From NCBI RefSeq assembly GCF_036373705.1, contig NC_089856.1, positions 30,786,298 through 30,850,297 on the forward strand: a stretch of 64,000 nt of DNA. The letters are read 5' to 3'. The stretch comes from Amia ocellicauda. Its lineage: Eukaryota > Chordata > Actinopteri > Amiiformes > Amiidae. The position numbers and the translations under genes were made by a program. Positions within the stretch are counted from its first letter, which is position 1. Each line of letters starts with the position of its first letter. This document shows, in pieces, positions 51,201 through 64,000 of the stretch. The notes under the pieces are model-generated. The model made no database searches, was not told the DNA's origin, and worked only from the letters and a program-made list of their open reading frames with translations.

Positions 51201-53735
51201 CAGCCCACAGCAACCCCCCACTCCACCCTCCCTAACTCAGCCCTTCGTGGGGTCCCTCCCCCCTAGCTGCTGCTGCTTTTGGGGAAAATTAGCAGGTCGG
51301 CGGCCTGCTCTCCAGAGGTTCCAGAAGAAAAGGCCCATTTTTCTTACTATACAAAGCCAGCGTTTGTGATAACACTGCTCTCTTTCTGCTGCTCAAGGCT
51401 AATGAACTCCCCCCACTTGGTTTACTACTGGAATTTATTTAAAAATCCCAGCTATAAATAAAACTTAATTAGGCTGGTATATATAGAATATTTATTTATT
51501 TTGTAAATATTTTGAAGGCGCTAGTGGTCTCTAAGATTAAGACACAAACAAGTGCACTTAAATGACCTCTTTTCTTCTTTCCCCGAGATCTCGGTGTAAG
51601 CAGCTGTGACTTTATAAACTGTCTTCATATTAATTTGTAAAAGCACTGATGGTTCACAGTTCTCGATTAGCAAACGTAGAGGGGGAATTTAGAGAATCAC
51701 GCAAACAGAATATACTTATTTCAAAATGCACGCAAGAGCACAAGACCTCACAATTATTCCACATTATAGCTACTACTAGCTAGAGCTGAAGATTTCCTCT
51801 CAAATGGTTTACTATGTCTGCCAGTTATTTTTTTTGCTCTTGTGTCTTTTGGCAAACCAGTTCTATCCATTTTGCTGTTGTTCATGTCCTTTGTTAAGCA
51901 GGATCTCGGATGAACTTACCAACATGGCTGTGTGCAGTCCAACCACTAGTATCTCATGGATACTTTTAGATCCTTGTCCACTTTTCCGATATACATTTTG
52001 AAAGTAGGCTTCTCTGTAGCTTCTAGGTGATCTGGTTAGAGGTCACAGCACAGACATGGGTCTCATTTGACCATTATTTTACATCACGACTGAGGATTTA
52101 TCTGGCATAGATTGATTGCTCTTGATGTTAATTCCTTGGAATCAGCCTACAGGATTTTGAATGTGACAGAAGAGACCTTGCAGGAATCTTATGGGTTACA
52201 TTAAATTGATTTGTTCCTGTTGACCTCAGAAAGTTTAATTCTTTAGACCAGATGCTGAAAGAAGCTAGTCCTCTCTAGAGGATCCCTAATTAGTTATTTT
52301 ATGTGACATAAGAGAACGTCTGTAGTAGTAAACACTGGTCTGGATAGCGTCCCTTCCCCAGACTTTATAGTCTTGAGTAGTTGAAGCAGCCACCCTTTGG
52401 TAACATGTAAATTATTTTTTTTTGGTAAATAATTGCTCTCTCTTTCTGGAGATCTTTAAAAGGTGTACATTCTAGGGGATTTGATTGCAATAGGAGCCCC
52501 CTCCAGGTTTAAAGTTTGCTTAGTTGAGTCACTGTGATTCCAGCTGACCCATAGAAATTGCCCATGAACCCGGACGAACCTTGACCTAGTTTTTAAAGCT
52601 GGATTGTCCCAGGAGATTAGAGAACAAGTCAGCGTGAACTCTAACCTTTTTGTTGATTTTGGAAACCTGCCAGCCTGCAGTTTTCTCAGGCAGCGTGGGT
52701 GTGCGTGTATACATTGCACAGTGTTGGACCAGCTCTGGAAAAGATGGAGTGTTAGAAACAAGCTTTAAATATTCAGTAAGTCCGTGGTCTGGGCAGAAAC
52801 ATCAGGGAGATAAAATCGCCATTCCCACAGAAACACAATCCCTGCGTTGTGCATCAGTGCTGTCCCAATACTGGCATTAGAGAGAAGCATTTAATTTAAA
52901 ACACATATCATCCAAAATAAATATTTGATACATTCAGTATATGCTTTCAGGTTTTCCCGTTTTCATTCTTGGTTTGTTTTATGTGGCCATTAATGACTAA
53001 TCTTTCCTACAAATGACAGTTACTCCATAAAATCTATGTTGAATATGTAAAGTAACATATTGTTTCATAACTTTAATACCTGCACCCAAGGGCGTCATTA
53101 AGGGGGGGGAAACATGAAGGATTCATGGGGCCCTAGCCTGGTAGGGGCCCCTAAATGTATAACCATAATCAGATCAGGCATGTCTACCCAACCATTCAGT
53201 TTGTACAATAATGAAATGGTTAGGTCCACTCTCCACAAGGAGAAAAAAAAATACAGCTGATCTGACAGTGGCTCCAGCATGTAGCCTAAGCATTCATGAG
53301 AGATAACCACTATGCCCTCCTCAAAAGCGAAATCAGGTTTCCAGAAAAGGAAAGAAAGGAAACAGAGACAGATACAGCAAAATTCAGGAAAACAATTACT
53401 CACTACATTTTTCCCAGAAAAGAAAATGAGGAGAAGGACTTGAGTGGTGAGTCAGTGCAGCCGGCCTGCCAAACTGAATAGCCTAGCTAGCCAATATAGC
53501 TAGCTTGATAGCTTGCTAGCAAAAGGTAGTTGCCTGCTGTGGACTCACTTGGCTCGGTCAGAGCAGTAATTATTAATATGATGATGATGAGCTACCACTA
53601 CCAGCTATGGCTAGCTAATTAGCTATTATTTATATATTATTATAACTCTATTTAACAATATTTACATGATATTTGTTAGCTAGGTAGACTAAAATGAAAA
53701 CTTAACATGTAGCCTAACTATCCATACTGTAGATG

Positions 53736-53770
<35 letters not shown>

Positions 53771-56700
53771 GCTATAGACAAAGATCCCAACGTGTGTCTA
53801 CTACATGAAGTTGAAACAGCGGACCTTGGAGGTGAGGCAGTTGTTTTGTGGCAGCAGCAGCATAACTAGACCATTTTTAAATTGTAAAGTTAGGCACATG
53901 ATGACTTAGATACACTTAAATACATATTCTATTGGATATGTATACTACTAAAACCTTTTATCTTTCAGTAGTAGATTTTTAGTATGGTAACCTTTGTAGG
54001 AGTGAACATGACACTACTGTTGCAGTTTCACATATGCTTGATCTCTGTAGGTAACACATTTATGCCTGCAGTCCACATAGATTATTTTTTATTTTGGGTA
54101 TGTTACTTATATTTAGGAATAATGCATAGGTCAGAAGAGGGTTAGCCTTGTTTATAAGAATTGGTAATACATTCTTTAATCTGAAACATGGATCATTGGT
54201 AATTTCTTCATTAAAACTGATTACAATACCATATATTGAAAAATAAGTCACCAATTGTGTATTTATTTATAATAAAGCATCATACAAATCTCATGACACA
54301 GACAGCTTTTGTTAACATTAGGAACCAAAAATGTTTGCAATACTGTTAATATAGGCAAAGGATGAAGGTGAAAACTAGAATCTGCACAATTGTAGTATAG
54401 AGGAGCAGAAGCTTATAGTTAGTACATTTAATAACACATATTTTTCAGTATGTTATTTTAATCTGAAACATTCTGATTTCTATGTTAGGGGCCCAGTAGG
54501 TTTTTTTCCATGGGACCCCAAAATTCTGGCAACGCCCCTGCCTGCACAAAAGGAATGGAGTAAAGAGTAGGAAAAGATGCAATTTGTTTCTCAAATGGAC
54601 ACTCCATCTACAATGTATCATTTCCTGCAGCTCAGTCACATTATAACACTGTCTGGACAATATAAAGCGAGGCCAGAACACAGGGATGAAATAATTGCCG
54701 TTTTAAAATTTCCATCTTACATTCATGTTGGGTCACTTTGCAGCTGACTCTGAAAAACAGCTCTGTTCGTGATTAGCTCCCAGTCAAGTTAATAAGAAAT
54801 CACACTGGCAGGAATTGATTCTGTTGGAAACTGCTGGACACGATCTATTTGTACATCATCAACAATTAGTAGAAACATCAAAATAAACTGTATGTACAAT
54901 ACATTGGTAGGGTTTTGCTCTGCTGACATAAAGGATCTTTTCTTTAAGCTGGCTGACAGCTGTTTTCCATGGCAGTTTGCAAGGGTTATATAAATAATAT
55001 TAATGAATAAATAGATATTATCATTGCACAATAAATGTATAAAACATGTAGTACATTAGTAGTAATTCAGAAGTTTACATAGTGCAGAAATGCAATAAAT
55101 GGAGGGTAAGACATACAATATAGTGAATATGCATTTTAATGGAAAACAGCAATGCAGAGCAGGCGAAAAGGCCATAGGTGCAAGGCAGTAATTTAACTTC
55201 ATTACATTGCTGGAGAAAAATATAAGTACTGGGTATTATACAGTTAATCTGAGTTGATAAAATGAGCATTTCTTTGAGCAGGGACCATAGCACAGTGGTG
55301 TGAAACCCAGGATATTGTTTTATGTCTGTGTCACTGACGAGCTCAGATCAGAACATGCACACGATTACCCAATAATATGATGTGTTTCTAGATCATGTTA
55401 CAGCAGGCACTGTATCACAGTATGAGAATGCAATTACATGAACAACCTAAAACTAAGATACAGCGAGGAGCTTTTCCTCCCGTGTTGTGTTATCGTTCGG
55501 CATTGCGTATGCAGCCCTAATCCTTCACAAACAGTTTTAAAGTCAGCTGGAGCTCCTTAGTTCTCGAAGCCCATGTCAGTGGGGGTTGGATGAGGGGGGT
55601 CTGGGGGTAGGGGGGGGTTGAGGGGGGGGTCCGTGGGTGAAGCAATTGTTCAAGTGGGATAGCAAGGTACAGGGGAGAGGGACCGCATATCCGCTCCAGC
55701 TGTGTTTGGGAATCTGACAGATAGTGCACTCCATTAATTCTTTTTACTAAGCCTCTGGGTGAGAGCCAAGCCAGAGAGTAGGCCAGCCTCCTGTAACCCT
55801 TTCCCTGCACCGTGCAGTCCTGGCCAGGTGTAGCCCTGCCCCCACCCCCTGCCAGGAAACCACAGGTGAGCTTTTGCAACTCTTGTATGAGTCTGTTAAA
55901 CAGCTGAGTCAAGAATGAGAAGACACATTCATCACACACTAAACATGACACCTGTAAGCTGTTACCTGTTGGACTGGGAGAAAGCCCATGATGGCGCCAG
56001 TGCCCATTAGGTTATTACAAAAAAATATATTACCAAAGACAAGTATGGTGTTTCCTGAAAGCAGCAAAAGAGGAATATCTAAGGACTAAGGAATATATAC
56101 TGCTGCATTTTTAGATTTTCTTTAAATTAATCCATCAGTTGCTTGCTGCTATATTTAAAACAATACAGGACTTAAAATACCGAGATCAGGAGAAGCCTGT
56201 AGAAACCATATGGCTGTAAAACGTACGCCCAGGAAGTCTGTTTTTTAGTGTAAATTGCATGTCAGCTATTAATATCAGTGCCAATATGCAACCTCAGTAG
56301 GCAGGAATGCTCCAGGATTTTGTTACATTTTTTAAAAAAAATTTAAGGGATGACAGGGGAAATTTTCAAAAGCAACCGGTCAATAAAACGGGGCAATAAT
56401 CAGTGGGTTACTTCAGGGCAGAGCAAGCAAGTTGTCTTCTTTTTTCTTTTCGTTTTTTCTTGCTCCTTTACAGTCCTTGAAAGTGGAAGTGTAAAGGAGA
56501 ACAATGAGCTGCAAGAAGGGGGTGAATAAATTTAATGATGCGAACAGAGAGAGAGGGAACCTCTACAGCAGGCCATCGAGGCACCCCGCCGGGACTTCCT
56601 CCTCAGAGCATGGCTAATCAACTCCAGCCCCAGTTTTACAGCCGGCCTGGGGGCCATGCTCAAACCCTCCTCACAGTGCACTTCTGCAGGGGAAACATCA

Positions 56701-59700
56701 GAAAGTGCAAAACAGGGAAAGGAATCCTTCTGTATACAGCTCAATATTGATGCTGTACTTTTGTTTCTCTCTACTTATACACGGCTCATATGTGTTCATG
56801 AACTGTGCCTTTCCCCTGATGCAACTCAGAGAGATTTCTGCCAGACAGTGATGTTTCTGCAGGGGGCAGTATATTTATGAGAGATAACCCAGCTGTTTTT
56901 GCACTGTGAGGATAGTCCTGGAGTCCTATTTCTTCCATGCCCTGGACAGTCAATGGACATTAACCTTCGTGAGCTTGTGTGGTCCGCTTGAATATATCCA
57001 GTAAAGATACTTTTCTGGTTTTTGAAATTTGCTAGGACTAGTATAGGGATGTTGATGTTCACTACATGGTGAGTTGGTATGTTTTGGCCTAATGCAAGGT
57101 AAAGGGAGCCTAGAAAGAGCTACAAAGCATTGCCCCCACAGTAGACTTTCAAAGTAATGGCTCTGATTTGTGCATTGATAAGTTTTTATCGTATCATATC
57201 GTATCATAGTTAATGGCTTTCAATCAGATATTTCAACACTAAATTAAAAATAGAATCATCTCCCTCATTGTAATTTGCAGTTTATCATTCAAGCCGAATG
57301 GTTGGCTGCCACTTTGAGCATTCTCAAGCTCGTCTTGGAGAACGAAAGCGAACTCAGAAGAAAAGGCATTTTCTGATGGTTTTAAGGAAACGCATACTAA
57401 TAAAGGATATTAATGCACCATCTGGTGGCTGTAAAAATAGTTTTTGTTTAATAATTTATGTTGGGGTAATGCAGAAGTATTTGACATCCTGTAGCTTGAC
57501 CATGACAATTCACTACATTAGAGGTACATTAACAATGTCCCACAACAGACATGCTTCCTGTACTCTTATTGCATGTCTTTGCATATTGTTGCTCCATTAT
57601 CGGTCCTCTAGTATTGTCCTCAATCAAAGTCCTCCAAGCCTTGAATGATAGTTAGAGCTTTCAGTGGGGTTTAAGTTAGATTCTTGTGTGTGTGTGTATT
57701 TTGTGAATCATAATGTTGCAAGCCTATTTTTTTTTTTTTTGTATTATTAAGACTGAGCAGGCGGGTGGCTCCGGCAGAGAAACAGTGATGCCATTGTCCC
57801 TGCGCTCATTGAGCCTGCTGGAGAGATTTAGCAGCCGGGGTAGCGATGGAGTGGGGGTGTAGATGTGTGGGGGTATGGGTGGTGATGGCAGTGGAGGCAG
57901 AGGAGGGGTGACTTTCTTACTTCACTGAAGTAACAGGCAGCCGGGGCTATCACAGGCTCACAGTGTTAAAGCCAGCGCTCTTTAAACATGTGGTTTGCGT
58001 TAGTGAGGACAGGGGTGTCTGGCACCAGGAGAGGGAGTGGGTGGAGATAGAAGGGAGGGGGGGGTAAATTTAATTTGAGGTGGGGAATAGACACTGAAGG
58101 GAGGGGATAGAAAAAAAGTGGTTTATTATTCAAATGCTGCCATAAGTAGGTGCTTGTATCTGATTGTTCACTATTCACAAGTTATTAGTTAATTATATTT
58201 TAACCCTCCACATTGTCGCTTTAATCACTACCCTCCCTTTTGGATTTTGCATCCCCCACTGCTAGAGAAGCAACTTTTGTTGGTCACTTGAGGCATCATG
58301 TGATACTAGTGATTTTGGAACAGCACAGTTGCAAACAACCCACAAGAAGCCAAGGAAAAATGTAAAGAAATATCCAAAAGAGGAGGGAGACGCGGCTCAA
58401 CTTCAGTGTGAGAGGTGAAGGTTCAGTACAGCACCACGGTCAGGAAGTGACACTCCTGCCCAGTTGTTCAGAGTGAATTGAAGTGTGGGAGAAGGACACT
58501 AGCCAACATGGCCGATAGTCTGTCAGACAAAAAGCACGGGATGAAAATGAATGGACGGATCCCAGAAGTGTCCGTGTCTGGCACACTCTGTGGGGGTCCT
58601 GTGACTGTAAGTGCTCCTACTCTCCTGTGCAGCTGGAGTCCCGTGAGCTGGAACAGGAGGCCGAGCGGCGCAGGTTTGAGGACGAAGAGGCGCCCTACAA
58701 ACAGAAACTACAGGCCTACCAGGATGGTCAGCAGAGGCAGGCACAGCTGGTGCAGAAACTACAGACCAAGGTACCCCTACCCACAGAGAAAAATAGAATT
58801 AGAGATACTAATTTGTCAATCACAAGGTGAAAAACATAGACCTGTGATTTGGAGATTTATTTTTGAATATACAAATAAAACTGCAATGTATGTATGAAGC
58901 AAAGAGAGAATATTATAAGTTGATGATATCTCAGATGTATTTGCTGTACAGTATTTACTATTAATATGTTTATTCAATTAATCACTAGTGGGTTTCCTTA
59001 TTGAGATCCAAGTGTGTCCTTGTTGAGAATCTTCTTGAAGGTTTATAAATATTCTTGGTATTCCTACACATGGATAAGAAAAAATTAACTTACATTAACC
59101 ATGAATGTATTACTTGATCTCAGAGTGGTCTATCTCTTTGTTCTAGGTACTCCAGTACAAGAAGAGATGTGGAGAGTTGGAGCAGCAGGTGCTGGAAAAG
59201 ACCTCTGACTCTGAGAAACTCAAACTCTCGGTAAGCCAGTCATAGCGAGGGATACACTGATATCACCCTGGCTTTGTTATGGATACAACTATTGTACAAA
59301 AGTTAAAGATATATTTCATATTTTACACATAGTAAAAGAATGAAAAAAGCAAGCATCCCTCAGTAAATGCTGAATCAGGTGTCTGAACAATGTCCTCGTG
59401 TTCCAGCTCCAGACCCGGTTGGAATCCACCGAGACACGTCTCCGCCATGCAGAGCAGGAGCACAGCGCCGACCTGGAGAGTACACGGAGACAACTCGAGG
59501 AGGAGCAAAACAGGTCGGAGGAGCTTTTAACCATTTCACAAGCTGCTTAGAAACCATCAGTTTGAGGCCTGGCACACACAGGAGAAGTTGGCAATAGTTT
59601 GGGGAGATACAGCAGAACTGGCGGACAAGCAAATACACCATCTCCTCTCCTCTGTAGCAAATGACATCCCAGTATCCCACCAGGTACTGTTAGCTGGGTA

Positions 59701-61828
59701 AACACAACAATATATGTCTCACATCCTTTTCCCAGGATTCCTGAGTTCAGTGTTAATCTCTACAATACATTTTGATGAAGTTACATTTTTATTTTATTAT
59801 TTTGTTGAAATAAGCCAACAAGGAGAATAACAACAGACACAAAACAGGATGTCTACTTTGATTACAATGTGGATACCAAGGTTATGGCAATTATGATTTC
59901 AATGGACTAATGCTGTTTTTATCCTTTGTTTTGTTTTAAACAAAGATTAAGTTCTTTTTTTTTTAAGAAATATGTGGTAGTAGATTCCCTGTGGATGCTT
60001 CAGCTCGCCCGCCGTGTCACATGTCCATGCCAGAAGGAAACAAGTTGGCCTTAAAAGACGATTCAGCTTCCAATTTGTCGGAGTTAATTAGCTAGCCTTC
60101 TTGGCCCCTTCCTCTGAAGGAGTTTAATGATGCTTCACACTGGGAGCAGGGCTGACCTTGCCACCTGAAGCTAGCATTTAAAGGGGACTGATTTATGGAG
60201 CTGTGGGGCTTTAATTGAAATGGTGTGGCAGGCGCTGGCTCGTGCCAAATCCATTTTGCTTTACAGCCCTTCACAACTTTTCAGTCAAGAGTTGTTATTT
60301 TCTAGGGCTTTCATTGAACGACTATGTTGGACTAATACAGAGGTCTGCAACTTTGCTCTTGGAAAGCAATATTTCTTCAGGTGTTTGTTCCAGCTGAGTT
60401 TGAAGAACTTAATTTGACTCATAACGTCCTTAATTAGAACAGGTTAACATGTTTTTCCAGCCTGTACTCATTGACCATTTCAAGCTACCTATAAGAGCTG
60501 TAGGATTGTGGCTCTCCAGGACCAAGCAATTAAACCTCAGGACTAACCTGCTCTCTCTAATTCCCTGGACCTCCTAAATGTTTTGTTTTTTTGTTTTTTA
60601 AATTATTATTTTGTACCTGCAGTATCCAGAAAATTTGAAAACGGACTTGTTATTTTGTTGGACTGCATCTCGTGTCGACAGCAGCAGCCACACATTTGAT
60701 CTTGTCCAGCGATAAAACAGCCTGTGCTGGGCTCCCTACTTTGGCAAACATGATCGTGTTAGGCTGCTAAGTTCTTTAAAAATGTCTGTGAGGGAATGAC
60801 GTTCACCCCTGCAACGCCTGGTTCCCTTAACCATTAAATAGAAAATTGTAATTCTGCCAATGTTCACGGTAACTGCGCCACATGTTGGTGAACCCTGGAC
60901 AGAGTAACTTGTAAGATGTTAATGGTCACAGGGGCAGCTGTAATGAGCATGTTTGTGCCCCAGGTGTGCCAGCCTCACCCAGGTCAATGCTCGACTCCGT
61001 GAGCAGCTGGAACAGGCCAATGCTGCCAATCACAAGCTGACGGAGAGCGTACGGAGAGCCAAGGAGGAGGCCAGCCAGTGGGACGCCAGGCTGAGGCGGG
61101 AACAGGAGGTGAGAGGTTGGCTGAATCATAACAACAAGCATGTGCTTCGGCCCGTGTTAACCTTCCTCAAAGTTAACAAACTAAATCAGCAAAAAGCTAC
61201 ATTTATAAACACTCCAGTGGTGTATTAACCTGTTTTTCCAAATCAAACAATACGAAGGTAACCAGATTTGGTTCTTCCTGATCCATATAGTCTCAGATGA
61301 ACACGCTGTGATGCTCATTCGTGTGATTTTAAATGAATAGACATTTAAAAATTAATAATACAAATTATTCTGTCTAATTCTGGCATAGTATTGTAGATCA
61401 TACTACACAAAAATACATATTCTTTTAAACTCACTCTGTGTCATACTCATTTACTTTGTCATAGGACTTACATAATAACATACAGCCCTGGTCCTCTCAT
61501 TTGCAATGCCTCTATTCTTTTGTTTGGATGGCCTGGTTAGGGTTCTTCATACAGAAAACCCTCTGCACTGAAGGGGTTGGGGGGGGGCATGAGGGAATGG
61601 GGAGGAGGAAAGGGGGCTGGAGGTTGTTTTTTTGTTGTTCCCAAGCAATAGTTTCCTGTGAAAACCCCCTAAACATCATAAAAAAATATTTATGGTTAGA
61701 CTGCGATGCTGCATGACCATCTGGTGGGATTAATTTACTAATGCAACATAAATTACCACTAGTTGCTTTAAGACACATTTAGGAATTAAAGCAAAGCAAA
61801 AAAAAAAAAAAAAAATCTTTCTCTCTCT

Positions 61829-61863
<35 letters not shown>

Positions 61864-62869
61864 GTTAAAAATACCCCACCATGAGGTTTGAGTGATGTAA
61901 CTGACTCTGCTCCTGCTCTTTGCTAAGAGACTGTCAATGGCTCCCAGGGCAGCGGGTCTGTGGGAATTCTCTCTAGGTCTGGTTGATAACAAACCGTCTG
62001 TCTCCATCCCCAGACATCTGCCTCCCGCCTCAGCCGAGAGCAGAGCCGAGTGCTAGCACTGTGGCGCCAGGCTGCCTCTCTGAGGAACAGCTTCACCCAG
62101 CTCAGGGCATCTGCTGACAGGTAAGGATGGCGCCCTGCCAAACTGGGGGCTGAGCCTTTACAGCACCACAGGACTATTCTCAAATGGCTTGTTCTTTCCC
62201 ATTCTTTTTTTTCAGAAATGTAACCCACTAACTAACATTATTCATTGTTTTCTTATGATCAGATGATATAAAAATGAGAAGCAGCTTACCGGGTTTCATG
62301 ACTTGTTCCCAACATTTTGCTATTAAAAATATATAGATATATAGAGATGTCATATTGGATAATATATGGTTAATTAGCCTCATTATCAACATAAAACAAA
62401 TGCTTTAACCTGGGTTTATCCAAGCACTGATAACATTTTAAACTTTCTTGAGAAATATGTGTAGTAAAGGATATTTTTAGGAGCATTACGTTTATTTGGT
62501 TTATACACCAATATCACAAGTTTGACCAAAGCCCATTCATCTCAATTCATCTGAGAGCTGAACCAGGTATCTGACATACTTTTCTTTAGGTAAAAAGGTG
62601 GGGAACTTGTCTACTGTACCTCTAGCTTCCCTGCATAGTCAGCCTGTATTCTTTGGTTCCAGGAGCCTTTCGGAGATGCGTGTTGATTGTGTCACCGTGA
62701 GCCGCAAACTGCACATGGCCTGTCTCAACCTGGAGACCTGTCTGTCCCAGCACAGTGCCCCTGCAGGACAGGGGGTGTCTGTGCTGGAGCAACAGCTCAA
62801 AGACAAGCTCAAGGAGGCCATGCAGTTGCAGAGTCGCTGGGATACAGAAAAGGTGGAACTCAACTCCAG
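48273..62869 (+). CDS. crocc2: Rootletin-family protein, probably CROCC2, N-terminal part (gene continues beyond window)
   Basis: Nine exons: 48273-48314, 49193-49343, 50166-50290, 58633-58770, 59147-59230, 59407-59513, 60964-61108, 62014-62120 and 62663-62869, phases continuous, 368 codons so far. The start MSSESDSGLEAVIQ is followed by LPARIRQIITRNLTEQPGAG, matching the conserved rootletin N-terminus, and then heptad-rich coiled coil with family hallmarks: YKQKLQAYQDGQQRQAQLVQ, VLQYKKRCGELEQQ, SLTQVNARLREQLEQAN and EQSRVLALWRQA. Rootletins polymerise into the striated ciliary rootlet and link centrioles. CROCC2 is preferred over CROCC because KIF1A lies nearby and CROCC2 is close to KIF1A in human; sequence alone does not exclude CROCC. 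Exon 3 to exon 4 spans an 8.3-kb intron, and a family exon may be missing there. The last donor is at 62870. Confidence 0.9.
48315..50165 (+). other. CROCC2 introns 1 and 2
   Basis: Intron 1 (48315-49192) and intron 2 (49344-50165) flank exon 2. A tandem pair of TTCTTGCAGGAA lies at about 50022-50041. Nothing else recognised. Confidence 0.6.
53087..54540. mobile_element. Non-autonomous hAT-type element (1.45 kb)
   Basis: Ends CAAGGGCGTCATTAAG and CTGGCAACGCCCCTG form an imperfect inverted repeat, continuing as GGGGCCC-containing subterminal sequence on both sides. Flanking 8-mers CCTGCACC (53079-53086) and CCTGCACA (54541-54548) match at 7 of 8 places. A 61-codon frame at 53296-53481, rich in K/E (RKTITHYIFPRKENEEKD), might be the start of a lost transposase. 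The element contains a (CTA)n run at 53735-53770. Confidence 0.75.
53735..53770. repeat. (CTA)n microsatellite
   Basis: About 12 CTA/ACT units inside the hAT-type element. Confidence 0.9.
55581..55630 (+). other. G-rich tract with G-quadruplex potential
   Basis: Several runs of five to eight G separated by short spacers (GGGGGG-TCT-GGGGG-TA-GGGGGGGG-TTGA-GGGGGGGG). It lies in CROCC2 intron 3 on the transcribed-sense strand. Confidence 0.8.
59514..60963 (+). other. CROCC2 intron 6
   Basis: 1.45 kb. The stretch 60340-60530 carries sequences like CAGAGGTCTGCAACTTTGCT and TGTGGCTCTCCAGGACCAAG that recall hAT-type MITE ends seen in fish, but I could not define a duplication. Otherwise nothing. 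Confidence 0.4.
61109..62013 (+). other. CROCC2 intron 7
   Basis: Contains an A-rich run followed by (CT)n, (CA)n and (TA)n at 61799-61863. No other feature seen. Confidence 0.6.
61799..61863. repeat. Compound simple repeat A(n)-(CT)n-(CA)n-(TA)n
   Basis: Four adjacent simple-sequence blocks in an intron of CROCC2. Confidence 0.9.
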
Positions 62870-64000
62870 GTCTGGATGTTTTTCTGTCTCACTCAGCGTG
62901 TGTATGTACTTCATCTGTGACCACACATTAATCTTGGTCTTTCACCACTGCCTATGAATGAGGCCCAGAGTTGGTTCATCCTGAAGTACTCCAAATCTGC
63001 ATCTTTACTGTTCGCTCAACTCCAGAAGCTCATAGACCATGTTTATTTTTCACCTATGTGTTCCTTTCTCTGTTTGTAATGCTGTCTGCGTTGATGGAAA
63101 TGTGAGACCACACAACTATTGCACATTTTAGTGCTGAACACCTGATGTTTTATCAGTTTGGGAAGCAGCACATACCAAATCCAGAAAGTATTGGTGTATT
63201 GGTTTATTTTTTTTATACTGGCAGCTCAATCACATTTTGTTCCCCTTTTACTTCCCTATAAGTTGTAAATCATGTTCTATTGCAGCCCATACATCTTGTA
63301 TCTTTTAAGAATAACTATTACACATTTTCATTGATGTCATCCTGTTTTTTTTAGTAGTAATCATTTGTAATTTTGCACATTTTCTTTCCAAGCAGTTCAC
63401 CAGTTGTTTAGGTTGGGGGTTCATGTCATTTCTGTGAAGAATCTGAACCCGATTTTAGTGTAAAGAATTTACAGGGAGTTCCTCCAAAGATATGTGAGAT
63501 ACTATGTAAGCCTAAGTTGATTGTATTGATGGCATTGCTATCGGAGACCTATGTGTATGTTTCTTTGTTTGTGGATTTAGAACCTATATCCATAGTCAAG
63601 AATCCTGATGCATGAAGTCTTTAGAACTTCTTTTTAAATGTAATCTATTCTATGAATCACTAGAAGAAAGAAGCCTAACAAAAGAAAACCACACTGAGCT
63701 GTTAATGTCATTGTTTCAGCGGTATCTCATGAAATTTAATACGGATGACATGTACATCGAATTGAAAGCCTATTTGATCTTTTGAGTGTGAATTGGCTAC
63801 AGTTAATATTACAAGAAAGTCAATCCTGCTACACGACACAAAGGCTAGTGATTCTGTGTTCCTTTGCCTAAAGATAGATTTCAGAAAAATAACATTTAAG
63901 TCTAAACCACAAAATAATTTAATAATCAGATTGAAGATCAACGTTTCTGCGTTATAAAATACAGCGTTTTTGTAGTGGTGAATACAGTCCAGTAAAAACA
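62870..64000 (+). other. CROCC2 intron 9 (to window edge)
   Basis: Starts with donor GTCTGG (GT, otherwise weak); no further exon is recognisable in the remaining 1.1 kb, so the gene continues to the right. Confidence 0.6.

Larger units (their letters stand above)
50291..58632 (+). other. CROCC2 intron 3 (8.3 kb)
   Basis: Contains a hAT-type element (53087-54540), a G-rich tract (55581-55630) and small simple repeats. GC-richer patches at 55520-55870, 56500-56700 and 57750-58100 have no convincing exon. Best open frames here (for example 144 codons at 55517-55951, minus) show no family resemblance. Confidence 0.6.

Noticed and set aside
55517-55951. 144-codon open frame on - in CROCC2 intron 3
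   Set aside because: Low-complexity proline/leucine text from the complement of the G-rich tract; no family resemblance.
58478-58633. Possible alternative first exon of CROCC2 with ATG at 58509 (MADSLSDKKHG)
   Set aside because: It ends at a donor-like GTAAGT only about 24 bp before the exon 4 acceptor, too short for an intron, and its frame differs from exon 4.
60340-60530. Possible MITE in CROCC2 intron 6
   Set aside because: End motifs resemble fish hAT MITEs but no matching terminal repeat or target duplication could be defined, so it is only mentioned in the intron entry.

Overview
The window is nuclear DNA from a ray-finned fish. It carries spliced vertebrate genes with GT-AG introns, AT-rich introns with microsatellites, and fish-type DNA transposons (Tc1-like, hAT-like, Harbinger-like). 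The species cannot be named from the sequence. I placed exons by reading splice sites, checking that codon phase is continuous, and comparing with remembered vertebrate proteins. No database search was run.

Layout, all on the + strand. 92-3960: the last nine exons of KIF1A (axonal kinesin), ending in the PH domain. 3961-10253: no gene, possibly a long KIF1A 3' UTR. 12832-17492: complete SCLY (selenocysteine lyase), 12 exons, 438 codons. 18736-37741: complete ESPNL (espin-like), 10 exons, 1051 codons. 40638-44505: complete KLHL30 coding region (BTB-BACK-kelch), 7 coding exons, 594 codons, with a non-coding first exon near 39273. 48273-62869: 5' part of a rootletin-family gene, probably CROCC2, nine exons, running off the right edge.

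Spaces between exons hold a dead Tc1-like transposon, an internally deleted Tc1-like relic, a palindromic foldback element inside SCLY, two hAT-type non-autonomous elements with 8-bp duplications, a Harbinger-type element with TAA duplications, decayed DIRS-like and Polinton-like fragments on the minus strand, a short retroposed repeat with a 13-bp duplication, a 58-bp minisatellite, a near-perfect 46-bp hairpin, and several microsatellites.

The genes do not form a pathway. KIF1A moves synaptic vesicle precursors, SCLY recycles selenium, ESPNL works on stereocilia actin, KLHL30 is a muscle-enriched kelch protein, and CROCC2 belongs to the ciliary rootlet. Two promoters fit those roles: a MEF2 site plus E-boxes before KLHL30, and three RFX X-box motifs before CROCC2. 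I found no clearly new biological system. The items most worth a second look are the X-box cluster, the foldback element with inward-facing promoters, the 46-bp hairpin, and a gene order that joins two blocks separated on human 2q37.3.
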